From assembly GCA_021774575.1 (NCBI GenBank), contig JAJFIX010000026.1:27985-91984 (forward strand): a stretch of 64,000 nucleotides of DNA, written 5' to 3'. Below the pieces are notes generated by a model. It saw nothing but the letters and a program-made list of their open reading frames with translations. It made no database searches and was not told where the DNA came from. The translations under genes were made by a program, and so were the position numbers. This DNA comes from Alphaproteobacteria bacterium (lineage in GTDB: Bacteria; Pseudomonadota; Alphaproteobacteria; UBA6615). Every line of letters starts with the position of its first letter. Within the stretch, counting starts at the first letter, position 1. Positions 17,744 through 26,551 of this stretch are shown here, piece by piece.

Positions 17744-19549
17744 ATGTTTGATACACCAAAGAAAACCCGCGCAACCACCCTGACCATGGGTGTCTGTCTG
17801 GCGGCTCTCGGTGTCGTCGTTTCCGCCATTGGGCTTGGCGCCACAACGTCCCAAGCACAAAATTTTGGCGGCAACAACGGTGTCCGGTCCGGTGGAACAT
17901 TCCAGTTTCTATTGGGAAACGGCAATATTGCGTTCGGCCGCCGCGACAATGCCCGTCCAGGACAAGGGCAAACCGAATTTGGGCGAAATGGTTTTGGCCG
18001 AAATCGCCATGGCTTTCAGCCCAACTATTTTGGCGAAACCGGCATTGCCACCGCAGCTCAACGAAATCGCCAACAGTGGCACACGGTAACGCTAAACCGC
18101 AGATATCAAAATCCAGTTGTGGTCATGGGACCGCTCTCCGACGATGACGACGACCCAGCAACGGTCATTGTCCGCCAAGTCGGTCCACGCAGTTTTCAGT
18201 TTAAAATAAACGAATGGAGATATCTCGACGGTAGACACACACGAACTACAGTTGGCTACATGGTTGTTGAGGCCGGTCAACACCGATTGCCCAGCGGCGG
18301 TATTCTGATCGCCGGAACCACCGACGGCGCCACTGATGACTGGGGCCGGGTGCCCTTTGGCGCCAGGTTTGAGACCAGGCCTGTCGTATTTTCAACGGTG
18401 ATATCCGGGCGCGGCGGACGGGGCGGTGCAGCCGCCGTGACGCCGCTGGTAACGCGCACCAAGAGCGTCAATCGTCGCGGGTTCGATTTGCGTCTGCAAA
18501 AAGAAGAAGCCGCCCCCCAAACCGTACGGCGGGCCAGAGACGTCGCCTGGATCGCAATCGAGCCGGGTATCGGCGGGCGACGGGGACCGACCTATGTCGC
18601 CGGCGCCAGCGGGGTCAATGTGAGCGATGATACCTATCGGATCACAGTATCCCCAAACCAGCAGCGCTTATTGGCTCAGCCGGTATTCATTGCCGCAATG
18701 CAGAGCTTCAACGGGACCGATCCTGCGGCGTTGCGCTATACGCCGCGTCGCCGCGCCATCGCTATCACGTTGGAAGAAGAACAGTCCGAGGACAGAGAAA
18801 CCAACCACAGGTCGGAAAATGTCGGCTACGCGATATTTGCCCCCGGACTGCTTGAATCCGCATCTCCATCAGGCAATCGCCCTGGTGCAGGACCCGTCCC
18901 AAATCCGCGCCCAAGGCCCGCTCCGGTCTCGTCTGTAAACGGACTTTCCGGCGAAATCTTTCCCATCGGCGGGCATGTACGCAATGTCGGTCAGGCTGTC
19001 TCTGTGATGCAAAATCGTCCGGCTTCGGCCTCCTTCCTCGCCACTTCTATTGACTATAATGAGGGTGGACGACGCCCGGTGGCCGAATATTTGGGCAGCG
19101 ATGCCGCAAGTCTCTCAGGCAATGGCCGGATGCAGGTTGAGGAAATGGCGTTCCGCTTTACCGGTTATATCCTGCTTGAAAGCGGCACCCATGACTTCAT
19201 GGTCACCTCCGATGACGGCTTCCGCCTGATCATCGGCGGACGTCAGGTTACGGCGCATCTTGGTCGCCGCGCCTCAGCCGAAAGTCGTGGATCGATCACC
19301 ATCCGTCAGCCGGGACTGTACCCTATTGAGATCGTCCATTTCGACAACCACAATGGCGCGGTCCTGCAATTTAAGTCCTCGCTGGATGGCGGTGGGATTG
19401 TTGCGACCGACAGGTTGTTCACCAGCCCGCCAAACGGCGCCGTATCTCGGGGCTCCCACTATGACGTGCCCGCCTTCCTACTCGCCGGGCGCGATCATGG
19501 CAGCGGCGGGGGCGGCGGTAGAAATGGTAGAGGTGGCCGGCAGCGCTAG
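17744..19549 (+). CDS. Secreted PA14/lectin-like domain protein
   Basis: A 601-residue exported protein; the start at 17744 follows GGAGG. A Sec signal peptide covers about residues 1-34 (ending TTSQAQ). Two stretches, about 105-215 and 260-390, each end in a VGYMVVEAG or VGYAIFAPG motif and look like repeated beta-sandwich (H-type-lectin-like) units. Residues about 398-560 resemble a PA14 carbohydrate-binding domain (SGTHDFMVTSDDGFRLIIGG, GLYPIEIVHFDN). The tail is Gly/Arg-rich. It is probably a surface or periplasmic glycan-binding protein. The domain calls are by eye, and a terminator follows. Confidence 0.7.
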   Translation: MFDTPKKTRATTLTMGVCLAALGVVVSAIGLGATTSQAQNFGGNNGVRSGGTFQFLLGNGNIAFGRRDNARPGQGQTEFGRNGFGRNRHGFQPNYFGETGIATAAQRNRQQWHTVTLNRRYQNPVVVMGPLSDDDDDPATVIVRQVGPRSFQFKINEWRYLDGRHTRTTVGYMVVEAGQHRLPSGGILIAGTTDGATDDWGRVPFGARFETRPVVFSTVISGRGGRGGAAAVTPLVTRTKSVNRRGFDLRLQKEEAAPQTVRRARDVAWIAIEPGIGGRRGPTYVAGASGVNVSDDTYRITVSPNQQRLLAQPVFIAAMQSFNGTDPAALRYTPRRRAIAITLEEEQSEDRETNHRSENVGYAIFAPGLLESASPSGNRPGAGPVPNPRPRPAPVSSVNGLSGEIFPIGGHVRNVGQAVSVMQNRPASASFLATSIDYNEGGRRPVAEYLGSDAASLSGNGRMQVEEMAFRFTGYILLESGTHDFMVTSDDGFRLIIGGRQVTAHLGRRASAESRGSITIRQPGLYPIEIVHFDNHNGAVLQFKSSLDGGGIVATDRLFTSPPNGAVSRGSHYDVPAFLLAGRDHGSGGGGGRNGRGGRQR

Positions 19550-19579
19550 CTGATTGAACGAGCTACCTAAACTAAATTT

Positions 19580-19612
19580 CGTGCCGGTCATTATTTGGCC
19601 GGCACGATTTTT
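19580..19612 (+). terminator. Rho-independent terminator
   Basis: The stem CGTGCCGG (19580-19587) pairs perfectly with CCGGCACG (19599-19606), with two more base pairs inside, and is followed by ATTTTT. It sits between the PA14-protein gene and the convergent Trm112 gene and ends transcription of the former. Confidence 0.9.
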
Positions 19613-19635
19613 ATAACGCGAGACTATCAGCCGCT

Positions 19636-19842
19636 CTATGCTTTCTTTTTTTCGTTGTCGCGTAGTTCGCGAGCTTCTTCGGTTAGCATGATCGGTATGC
19701 CGTCGCGAATGGGGTAGGCCAACCCTGCCCGGTCGCTAATCAGTTCTGCATTCTTTTGATCGTAGCGCAGCGGCCCTTTGGTTAACGGGCAGACCAATAT
19801 CTCCAGCAGTTTGGGATCGATTGCCGAATGTGCCTGGTTCAA
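19636..19842 (-). CDS. Trm112 family protein (UPF0434)
   Basis: A 68-residue protein with the UPF0434 core [14 protein letters not shown], followed by [17 protein letters not shown]. Eukaryotic and archaeal Trm112 activates several methyltransferases; the bacterial role is unsettled. Only one of the zinc cysteines is present, which is normal for this bacterial branch. The start is a TTG eight bases after AGGAG. It is the last gene of a minus-strand group with the LON-domain, thioredoxin and ProX genes. Confidence 0.9.
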   Translation of the reverse strand: MNQAHSAIDPKLLEILVCPLTKGPLRYDQKNAELISDRAGLAYPIRDGIPIMLTEEARELRDNEKKKA

Positions 19843-19869
19843 AATTCATCTCCTAAAACGGGCCATTCC

Positions 19870-20598
19870 CTAATGGCGAATATTTGTATTTTTACCATCA
19901 TCGGTTAGCGCAGCTTCGATTAATCCGATCAGCAATTTAGCCCGCAGTCCGAGCCCCCGGCATTCCAGCAGGGCCTGTTGGTCGGCCTGATCAAAGCGAC
20001 ATGCCATCGATAAAGATGTTACCAGAATATCATCGGGTGTCTCTTCAACCTGATGCCAATCGGCGCTGACCTCCTGGAGATCAAAATAAGATTTAACCCC
20101 GCCAATCAGCCGAGCACGGTCAACCCAGTCGTCACTTGCTTGGCCTTTGGGTAGTGTTGTGGGTGATACACCCGTTTGCCCGACCCTTAGATCATCCCGA
20201 TAATCGGAATAGTCAGGCCGAACACGCCGATATCCATCTTTCAGCGCCAGCTCTTCAATAATCGAAAATCGGATGAGTCCCAGCAAGGAAAGCGTGATAC
20301 GGCCGTCCTCGGTTTCCTCGAAGGCGGTAATCCGGCCGAGGCAGCCGATTTGAAAAACCGGATCATCATCGGCGACACTGCCTCCCGACCCCGCCGAATT
20401 CATGTCAACACGTGGCTGGACCAAAGCGAGCAATCTGCCCCCGGCCAACGCAGACGTCACCATATTCAAGTAACGCGGCTCAAAAACATTTAACGGCACC
20501 TGCCCACCAGGCAACATTAAAGCGCCGATCAATGGAAATACCGGAATTTTCGTCGGCAAGTTCTCAAATTTTAGATCAAACAAATTTAGATCTTTCAT
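19870..20598 (-). CDS. LON N-terminal (substrate-binding) domain protein
   Basis: A 242-residue protein made only of the LON N-terminal domain: IPVFPLIGALMLPGGQVPLNVFEPRYLNM at its start, then the beta-barrel with GCLGRITAFEETEDGRI. There is no AAA or protease part. These stand-alone domains probably bind unfolded protein. It lies 21 bases after the thioredoxin-TPR gene and 27 before Trm112, the usual alphaproteobacterial trio. Confidence 0.93.
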   Translation of the reverse strand: MKDLNLFDLKFENLPTKIPVFPLIGALMLPGGQVPLNVFEPRYLNMVTSALAGGRLLALVQPRVDMNSAGSGGSVADDDPVFQIGCLGRITAFEETEDGRITLSLLGLIRFSIIEELALKDGYRRVRPDYSDYRDDLRVGQTGVSPTTLPKGQASDDWVDRARLIGGVKSYFDLQEVSADWHQVEETPDDILVTSLSMACRFDQADQQALLECRGLGLRAKLLIGLIEAALTDDGKNTNIRH

Positions 20599-20619
20599 AA
20601 CTTTTCAGTTCACGATCAT

Positions 20620-21546
20620 CTAAGAAAAAAGAATCGCAGATAGACGCCGCCGCGCCTCGGCCACGCGCTCGTCGGCAAAACCGAGGGTCTCGAAGATTTT
20701 AAGCAATTCGAGACGCGCCGCCTCTTCGTTCCATTTTATGTTCTTCGCGATGATTTCCAGCAACTCATTCATCGCCGCCTCGGCGTTGCCACCTGCATAA
20801 TGGGCCAGGGCCATATCGTAGCGCGCCTGGTGGTCATCCGGGTTTGCTGCGATCGCCGCCTCCAATTCGCCAAACCGCTCTGCCGCTTCAGCACCTTTTT
20901 CGGTTAATTCGAGTTCGGTTAGAACGGCCGCGATTTCCGGTTTTGCACGAGTCTCATCGTCCAGCTTTTCCAGCATTTCTTTTGCCTTATCCGCTTCACC
21001 CAACGCGATCAGACATTGTGCGGCCCCGGCGATTGCGGTGACGTTTCTCGGTTCATGGGACATGATCTGGCCGTAAAGAGCACCGGCGGAATTATGGTCT
21101 CCGGCGTCCATTGCCTCGGCCGCAGCCGCCAAGGCTTCTTCCACCGGTGAGGTCACTGCACTCCCGTGTTTTTCGATGAGCTGATCGACCCATTTTTGCA
21201 GCTGGCTTTCCGGCAACGCACCTTGGAATGCATCGACAGGTTGACCGTCCTTGAAGGCAAAGACCGCCGGAATTGATTGGATTTGCATTTGCTGAGCAAT
21301 CGCCTGATTGGCATCAACGTCGATTTTAACCATCGCCACAGCGCCTCCGGCTTTCATAACTGCCTGCTCCAGAGATGGTCCGAGTGTCTTACAGGGGCCG
21401 CACCATTCGGCCCAGAAATCGACAATTACCGGCCGCTCTTTCGACGCCTCTATGACGTCGGTGATAAAATTGGCCGTGTCGCTATCCTTGATGAGTGCCG
21501 CTTGGGCACCGTCTGCGCCATTTGCGTCACCGATGATCGTTTCCAT
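20620..21546 (-). CDS. cnoX: Thioredoxin-TPR co-chaperone (CnoX/YbbN family)
   Basis: A 308-residue protein with a thioredoxin domain (about 25-130) followed by a TPR region (about 140-305). The family protects proteins from oxidation and aggregation. Here the active site is WCGPC (in WAEWCGPCKTLGP), a redox-active pair, unlike the altered site of E. coli CnoX. The C-terminal helices include ARYDMALAHYAGGNAEAAMNELLEI. It is co-directional with the LON-domain gene downstream. Confidence 0.92.
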   Translation of the reverse strand: METIIGDANGADGAQAALIKDSDTANFITDVIEASKERPVIVDFWAEWCGPCKTLGPSLEQAVMKAGGAVAMVKIDVDANQAIAQQMQIQSIPAVFAFKDGQPVDAFQGALPESQLQKWVDQLIEKHGSAVTSPVEEALAAAAEAMDAGDHNSAGALYGQIMSHEPRNVTAIAGAAQCLIALGEADKAKEMLEKLDDETRAKPEIAAVLTELELTEKGAEAAERFGELEAAIAANPDDHQARYDMALAHYAGGNAEAAMNELLEIIAKNIKWNEEAARLELLKIFETLGFADERVAEARRRLSAILFS

Positions 21547-21594
21547 ATCTGCCCGTATCCCGTTCGAATTGATTATTCAGGCGCCGGACGCCCC

Positions 21595-22167
21595 CTAATT
21601 GCCTATCTGGTAGCATTCTTTATTGAAATCCACCATCACCGGATGATGATCGCAAGCACCCAAAAATCGCAATAAATCGTCACGCTTGATCGCGACTGTC
21701 GCTTCATTGTGCATTGGATGCGCATTAATTGTGTCGTGAGCAAGCAAGCTGCTATCGAGCACAAAAACGACCTCCCCGGCCATATCGTTCATCACGGCAA
21801 ACGGGGTCACCGAGCCTGGCGTAACCCCAAGGCTTTGATGCAACAGGTCGGCGCTGCCAAAACTGAGATTGCCGCTCGTCTCCAATGTTCGTCGCAAATT
21901 TTTCAAGTCGATCACTCGGTCCTCGGCGACAGTCACCAGCCACTGGCGACGCTTCTTGTCACGCAGGAACAGATTCTTGATGTGACCCCCGGGCAGCGCC
22001 CCTCGCAGCGATTGGGACTGGGCAACCGTATGCAAGGCCATATGACGATGGGTCGCGACTGCGATCCCAAGTTCCGCCAATCGACCATGAAGTGGCCGCT
22101 CCAGCTCGTCTGTATCCGGGTTGGGCTTGTTCTCACTACCGGCTGGATCCGTCATATTGTCCTTCAT
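21595..22167 (-). CDS. Prolyl-tRNA editing protein ProX (YbaK/EbsC family)
   Basis: A single-domain trans-editing enzyme of 190 residues that deacylates mischarged tRNA-Pro, usually Ala-tRNA-Pro. The motifs GGHIKNLFLRDKK, FGSADLLHQSLGVTPGSVTPFA and HPMHNEATVAI are those of the prolyl-tRNA synthetase-associated domain. The first Met (22167) and a second four codons on are both possible. The gene lies 48 bases upstream of the thioredoxin-TPR gene on the same strand. Confidence 0.92.
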   Translation of the reverse strand: MKDNMTDPAGSENKPNPDTDELERPLHGRLAELGIAVATHRHMALHTVAQSQSLRGALPGGHIKNLFLRDKKRRQWLVTVAEDRVIDLKNLRRTLETSGNLSFGSADLLHQSLGVTPGSVTPFAVMNDMAGEVVFVLDSSLLAHDTINAHPMHNEATVAIKRDDLLRFLGACDHHPVMVDFNKECYQIGN

Positions 22168-22204
22168 TGACCAGCCCGGTGGACCGTTTCACACCCGTTA
22201 AAAC

Positions 22205-22345
22205 ATGCTGCGATATATACAGGATCAACCTAGCGCACTGCAAATTCGCCACATCGCGGACCATCTAATGGCCAAAAATGACACCGAATTGCGCAAAATC
22301 AAACAGGAAGCTTGCATTCATCTTCTGGTTCGTTATATGTGCTGA
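22205..22345 (+). CDS. Possible small protein, 46 residues
   Basis: An ATG-to-TGA frame reading MLRYIQDQPSALQIRHIADH at its start and ending in LLVRYMC. It ends 8 bases before tRNA-Gly. The composition is protein-like and probably helical, and the frame fills the gap after the ProX gene. There is no clear ribosome site and no family I recognise. It could equally be a chance frame in the tRNA leader. Confidence 0.35.
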   Translation: MLRYIQDQPSALQIRHIADHLMAKNDTELRKIKQEACIHLLVRYMC

Positions 22346-22353
22346 GCGCGAAT

Positions 22354-22428
22354 GCGGGAGTAGCTCAGTGGTAGAGCATCACGTTGCCAACGTGAGGGCC
22401 GGGAGTTCGAATCTCCTCTCCCGCTCCA
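22354..22428 (+). tRNA. tRNA-Gly (GCC)
   Basis: A 75-base cloverleaf. The acceptor stem GCGGGAG pairs with CTCCCGC and an encoded TCCA end follows. The anticodon stem TCACG/CGTGA carries loop TTGCCAA with anticodon GCC at 22386-22388. The T arm contains GTTCGAATC. It reads GGC and GGU codons. Confidence 0.98.
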
Positions 22429-22552
22429 TTCGCGCCCAGTCCGAAATTTAACAGCCGAACGACCGTCACCCACATATGAGCGGCGCCGATAGCTGCGTTT
22501 AGTCGACATCGGATCGATCGGTTGGGTCACGTGCAATTAGCCACGAAATGCC

Positions 22553-22903
22553 TGTGGGTAACTTATGTATAAATAGCGGATAACTTGTGGACCATCTTAC
22601 AATTCAATTGATTTTAATTCATATTTTGCCCCATTTTTGCCAATATTGAAGCCGAATGATCCTGTTTTTTGCACTTTTAAGGCGAGGTTCTCAGGAAAAC
22701 TCCCTATTCTCTATAATTCATTACGGACCTCATGATTGGCGCTAAGAGCTATGTAACATATTGCTTTATATGCAATTTATCTAAGTTATGGATCATTTTG
22801 AAGGAGTCACGCTCAGTCGAAAAACTGCATTAGCCGCAACTTATCCACAGGCACGTGTTTTACACTGTGCAAAACTTCCAATTTCTGGTAAAAGTTATCC
22901 ACA
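22553..22903. promoter_or_regulatory. DnaA-box cluster in AT-rich intergenic region
   Basis: The 500 bases between tRNA-Gly and the next gene are far more AT-rich than their surroundings. Perfect DnaA boxes TTATCCACA occur at 22841-22849 and 22895-22903 in the same orientation. A one-mismatch box, TGTGGGTAA, lies inverted at 22553-22561. A GAGTC (GANTC methylation) site lies at 22804. This fits a replication origin or a DnaA-controlled promoter for the gene at 22929. I cannot decide between them. Confidence 0.6.
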
Positions 22904-22928
22904 AACTGGCAGCTTTGGGGGGAAATCC

Positions 22929-24221
22929 ATGCGAGCCCAGCACATAATTTCTGTCGTCGTGGCCGTTTTGGCCACCGGCGGCATCAGCGCGTTTTCGGCC
23001 TCGCTCAACAATAGCGTCGCTCAGTCGTTCGTCAGCAACGGCAATATTGGCGATACCGGCCTCACTGCCGTGCAGCGGCAACGTGTTGGTAATGTGGGTC
23101 CAACCAGCTTCCAGTCGGTCGCTGTCGTCGAACGATTGCTTGCGGCAAACGGTTTCTCACCGGGACCGGTCGATGGGGTGCTCGACAATGCCACTCGCAA
23201 TGCAATTCGCACCTTTCAGCGGCAGAATTCACTGGCCGAAACCGGGCAAATTGACCTTCAGCTCTCAACGGCCTTGACGGCCCATATACTCGATTTCGTC
23301 CCCGGTAGCACGATGCAGCTCACCGTGGCACCAGGCGCAAACGCTGCCGTCGCTGAGAAGGTGCTGCGGGCCAATCGGGCCTTGGTCCAGCGCATATTGG
23401 CGCGTAGCGGTATCGAGCCGGGACGTATTGACGGAACGTCAAACCCGATTACCACCCAAGCAATTCGGACCTTTCAAAGTCGGTTTGGCCTCCCGGTCGA
23501 CGGCTCCGTGACCCCGCAATTGGTTGCGGCATTGACGGAGTTTGACCGCACTTCAAATTTACAGGTTTTACGCGGCGCCAACGGCAATAATACCGGCATG
23601 CAAAACCGCCCCGGCTTTGCTGCGGATGCTGCCGACGCCATTAATTTTGCCGAGGGTAGTTGGAATGTGCGCGCCATCGCCAACGGACGCCTTATACCGC
23701 TTGAAGGCACCACCGGCGCGGTTCGGATCGAAGGATTTTTGGTCAATAGCTTGCTGGCCCGCAATCAACCTATTTTCAGGTCCAGTAATTTGGTCACCGG
23801 GGATCAAGCCGATATTTCTCTTGGCTTCGATCAAATTGCTATTAATTGGGGCGGTTTCCTCAATATAGACACTACCGGGTCCTATGAATTTGGCCTCCAG
23901 GTTCTGATGCAATCCGGGCAGAACAGTGCTGCGTGCAATTTTTCGCTAATGCTCAAGGAAAACAATCAGCTTGTTTCAGTGCTCAATCTGCGCACGGCGC
24001 AATCAACCTCAGCGCCCGAGAAGGTATCTTTGTTTCTTGAGCGGGGTTTGCATCGCATTGATCTATGGGCCCAATGTGATGACGCGGGCGCCAGCGATAA
24101 TTTTGCCCTAAACCTGCTGATGCGTAGTCCCGATAGCGCGTTGCTGCAACCTATTCGCAGCTCCAAAATCTTTGCCTCGGGCGACGACAGTATTTTTGTT
24201 GAGCAGGGCGGCTTAAACTAG
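22929..24221 (+). CDS. Exported peptidoglycan-binding protein with PA14-like C-terminus
   Basis: The start at 22929 follows a GGGGGGA site and gives 430 residues; the frame is open 47 codons further but runs through the DnaA boxes. A signal peptide (about 1-28) is followed by two peptidoglycan_binding_1 units, about 62-105 (VERLLAANGFSPGPVDGVLD, then ATRNAIRTFQRQ) and 148-200 (RILARSGIEPGRIDG, then TTQAIRTFQSRFGLPVDG). The C-terminal half (about 235-425) looks like a PA14-type beta domain (GGFLNIDTTGSYEFGLQV, GLHRIDLWAQCDD). It is probably tied to the cell wall in the periplasm. Confidence 0.8.
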   Translation: MRAQHIISVVVAVLATGGISAFSASLNNSVAQSFVSNGNIGDTGLTAVQRQRVGNVGPTSFQSVAVVERLLAANGFSPGPVDGVLDNATRNAIRTFQRQNSLAETGQIDLQLSTALTAHILDFVPGSTMQLTVAPGANAAVAEKVLRANRALVQRILARSGIEPGRIDGTSNPITTQAIRTFQSRFGLPVDGSVTPQLVAALTEFDRTSNLQVLRGANGNNTGMQNRPGFAADAADAINFAEGSWNVRAIANGRLIPLEGTTGAVRIEGFLVNSLLARNQPIFRSSNLVTGDQADISLGFDQIAINWGGFLNIDTTGSYEFGLQVLMQSGQNSAACNFSLMLKENNQLVSVLNLRTAQSTSAPEKVSLFLERGLHRIDLWAQCDDAGASDNFALNLLMRSPDSALLQPIRSSKIFASGDDSIFVEQGGLN

Positions 24222-25126
24222 ATTTTTCGGTACCATTCGGCCAGGCCCCGACCGATATCGTCGGGAGAATCTTCCTGCGGATGATGCAGGCCGCGGACAC
24301 CGATTTCGGTCTGGTTCGGCCATGATCGTATGCGCTCTAAATCGATGTCAAAAATTATTTGTCCTGGTTCAACATTGATAAAGAGTTTTGGCACGTCGCT
24401 ATTGCTCATCCATTGGTGATTGGCTTCGGCAATAGCCGCAACATTTTCCGGCTTGCCTTCAATTGGTATTTGCCTAACCCAGGATAAAGTTGCGCGCCGC
24501 GCTTCTCCGGCTTGGTTATAGGGTCGGCGCATTTCGGCCATGGTTTCTTCGTCAATATCGCGCATAACCCCGCCGACAAAGACTTTCTCAACGAAAAAAT
24601 TTTCTTCCAAGACCAGTTTTTCGCCGTCGGGGCCCCGTAGCTTTTTCAGCAAGTCGCCGACCGGACCATATATGTCATAACTGGGATGATCAATAACGAC
24701 GGTCTCACAATGGGCCAATCCCTTAATCGCGCCACCCTTGACCGTACCGTCATGGCGCCGCGCCCAATCAATACCCAATGTGCCACCCCAGTCATGCATG
24801 ACAAAGGTGGCGTTTTGCGCCACACCGAGCGCCGTCAATGCGCCATCCAAATAGCGCTGATGCTCGTCAATTGCGTAGGAATGAGGGCCTGAATCGGGCA
24901 GTTTATCACTGTCCCCCTGGCCAATATTGTCGATGGCGATCAGCCGCCCCAAACCCTCCATATGCGGCATGATATTGCGCCACATATAAGAAGAGGTCGC
25001 GTTGCCGTGCAAAAATACGATCGGGTCGCCATCACCGTGTTCGGCATAGGCCATACGCCGCCCATCGACTTCAATATATTTTTTCTCATATGGCATTTTC
25101 GCGGATATTTTCGCAGTGATCGTCAT
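24218..25126 (-). CDS. Haloalkane dehalogenase, LinB/DhaA type
   Basis: An alpha/beta hydrolase that should replace a halogen on an alkyl carbon with hydroxyl. It aligns end to end with LinB (subfamily II). The halide-binding Asn is in FLHGNATSSYMWRN, and the nucleophile Asp and halide-binding Trp are in MHDWGGTLG. The acid Glu is in GLAHCETVV, and the catalytic His is in GLHHPQEDSPDDIG, so all five key residues are present. The ATG at 25126 gives 302 residues. A TTG at 25156 would start inside the T-tract of a terminator and is rejected. It lies downstream of the TRAP binding-protein gene on the same strand. Confidence 0.88.
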   Translation of the reverse strand: MTITAKISAKMPYEKKYIEVDGRRMAYAEHGDGDPIVFLHGNATSSYMWRNIMPHMEGLGRLIAIDNIGQGDSDKLPDSGPHSYAIDEHQRYLDGALTALGVAQNATFVMHDWGGTLGIDWARRHDGTVKGGAIKGLAHCETVVIDHPSYDIYGPVGDLLKKLRGPDGEKLVLEENFFVEKVFVGGVMRDIDEETMAEMRRPYNQAGEARRATLSWVRQIPIEGKPENVAAIAEANHQWMSNSDVPKLFINVEPGQIIFDIDLERIRSWPNQTEIGVRGLHHPQEDSPDDIGRGLAEWYRKI

Positions 25127-25154
25127 GTCGGCACTTTCGGCAAAATTTGGGTGC

Positions 25155-25187
25155 AAAAAAGGCCGGTCGGGGAAACCCCGACCGGCC
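25155..25187 (-). terminator. Rho-independent terminator after TRAP binding protein
   Basis: On the minus strand a perfect 12-base-pair stem (25161-25172 with 25176-25187, three-base loop) is followed by six T. It lies just after the stop of the TRAP binding-protein gene and before the dehalogenase. It should therefore end most transcription of the former and limit read-through into the latter. Confidence 0.93.
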
Positions 25188-25212
25188 CAATCTTAAACGC
25201 TACTTGTCTTAA

Positions 25213-26313
25213 TTAGCAGCCGAGAGGTCCGCCATAGTTGGCCGGGAACTCATGGCCAGCATCGTTGAACAGCTCGATGTAACGGCACATGACATCGGCA
25301 TAATCAACCGCGCCCGGTACTGCACTATTCAGGAATGCGGCGCGCTCGGCCGGCCATCCCTCAAGGGCATTGGCCCAATCGATCTGCGCTGCACGGGTCA
25401 TTTCGGTAACCGGAATGACACCACGTAGGGCTTCCAGGCCAGAGGCCTCGGAATCGACGTTCCACTGAGCGGTTACTTGCTCATACTCACCGGCAACTTC
25501 ATCAATGATGGCAACAACATCGCCCGGCAATGCGGCACGTGTGTCGAGGTTCATGGTCAGAGCAATTTGCGACATGGCGCCGAAATTGGTGACTTTGAAG
25601 TTCGGGGCAGGCTCATAGAACTTAAAGCCGAAATAGGTGCCCGGGAAGATGATGATACCTTCGCCAACGCCTGTGTCGAGCTGCTCAAAAGCGGTCGGCA
25701 ATGTGGTGTTCACACCAATCGTGCCTTCCGGCAGCCAAGGCAGGTTCGGACCAGCGGCAAGAATTTTCTTACCAACCAGTTCGGAGGTCCCGTCCCATTC
25801 GAAGTTCGTCCCGAGGCCATAGTTATCAAAACCGGAAATACCAATCAGCGTCTGATTAAATTGACCTTCAAGATCTTCAGTAATCTGAGGAAATTCTGCG
25901 ATCAGATTGCCGAGAACTGCGGCAGAAACCCGCGGATCAGGCGAGGTGAACGGCAGGAAATAGGTGACGTTCATCGCCGCTGTCTTGTCTTCTTCAAAAC
26001 AGACACAGAAGCCGCCGATATCGACAACGCCGTCCTGCACGCCTTCAAGAGTCTCGAAGACACCGACGATCGTGCCGGAATAGCCCTCAACGAATTCGAT
26101 CGTGTGATCGGTCCGAGCAGCAACCCGCTCCGCAACCTGGGGCACAAAGAAATCGCGCATCATTTTCACGTAACCGACCGGACCAGGGTTATGACCCGAG
26201 CCGATGCGGAGCGTAAAATTCTCAGCACTGGCAGGCGCAATCGCGGTCATCGCGGTCACGGCACCAAGGCCCAGAGCCGCTGCAAGGCCCAAAGTATTAA
26301 TTCTGCTTGTCAT
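25213..26313 (-). CDS. TRAP transporter substrate-binding protein (DctP family), second system
   Basis: A periplasmic binding protein of 366 residues with a cleavable Sec signal (AIAPASA, then ENFTLRIGSG). GGGAGG precedes the ATG. It shares with the first binding protein the stretch RTDHTIEFVEGYSGTIVGV and the two-cysteine motif GGFCVCFE. At the usual ligand-Arg position it reads VGKKILAAG, so that Arg is again missing. It ends in a Cys-containing tail (NYGGPLGC). It is encoded opposite to its permease genes at 27111 and 27845 and next to a dehalogenase. Confidence 0.92.
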   Translation of the reverse strand: MTSRINTLGLAAALGLGAVTAMTAIAPASAENFTLRIGSGHNPGPVGYVKMMRDFFVPQVAERVAARTDHTIEFVEGYSGTIVGVFETLEGVQDGVVDIGGFCVCFEEDKTAAMNVTYFLPFTSPDPRVSAAVLGNLIAEFPQITEDLEGQFNQTLIGISGFDNYGLGTNFEWDGTSELVGKKILAAGPNLPWLPEGTIGVNTTLPTAFEQLDTGVGEGIIIFPGTYFGFKFYEPAPNFKVTNFGAMSQIALTMNLDTRAALPGDVVAIIDEVAGEYEQVTAQWNVDSEASGLEALRGVIPVTEMTRAAQIDWANALEGWPAERAAFLNSAVPGAVDYADVMCRYIELFNDAGHEFPANYGGPLGC

Positions 26314-26551
26314 GGATAATCCTCCCGATATATGTCGCGGCAGTTAGCGCCGCAGTCTTCTTAGTTGGGTGAAGAGCCTCTTCTATAAGTCCAACGGATC
26401 GGCAATTCAAGTCGATTAGCACGTCTAGGGACCTGCCGACGGACCTTCGGCATGCGCCGAGAATTCCGCCGAGAGGCAAGTTTCGAGCCTAGTGGGAGAA
26501 TGTGGCAGCATTATGGGGTGGTCACGCCATTGTGAGAGAATGGGCCCGCAA

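Noticed and set aside
22788..22928. Longer N-terminus for the peptidoglycan-binding protein
   Set aside because: It runs through two DnaA boxes and lacks a signal peptide at its start; the ATG at 22929 has a strong ribosome site and a signal peptide.
25127..25156. TTG start for the dehalogenase at 25156
   Set aside because: It lies in the T-tract of the terminator. The ATG at 25126 matches the LinB start.
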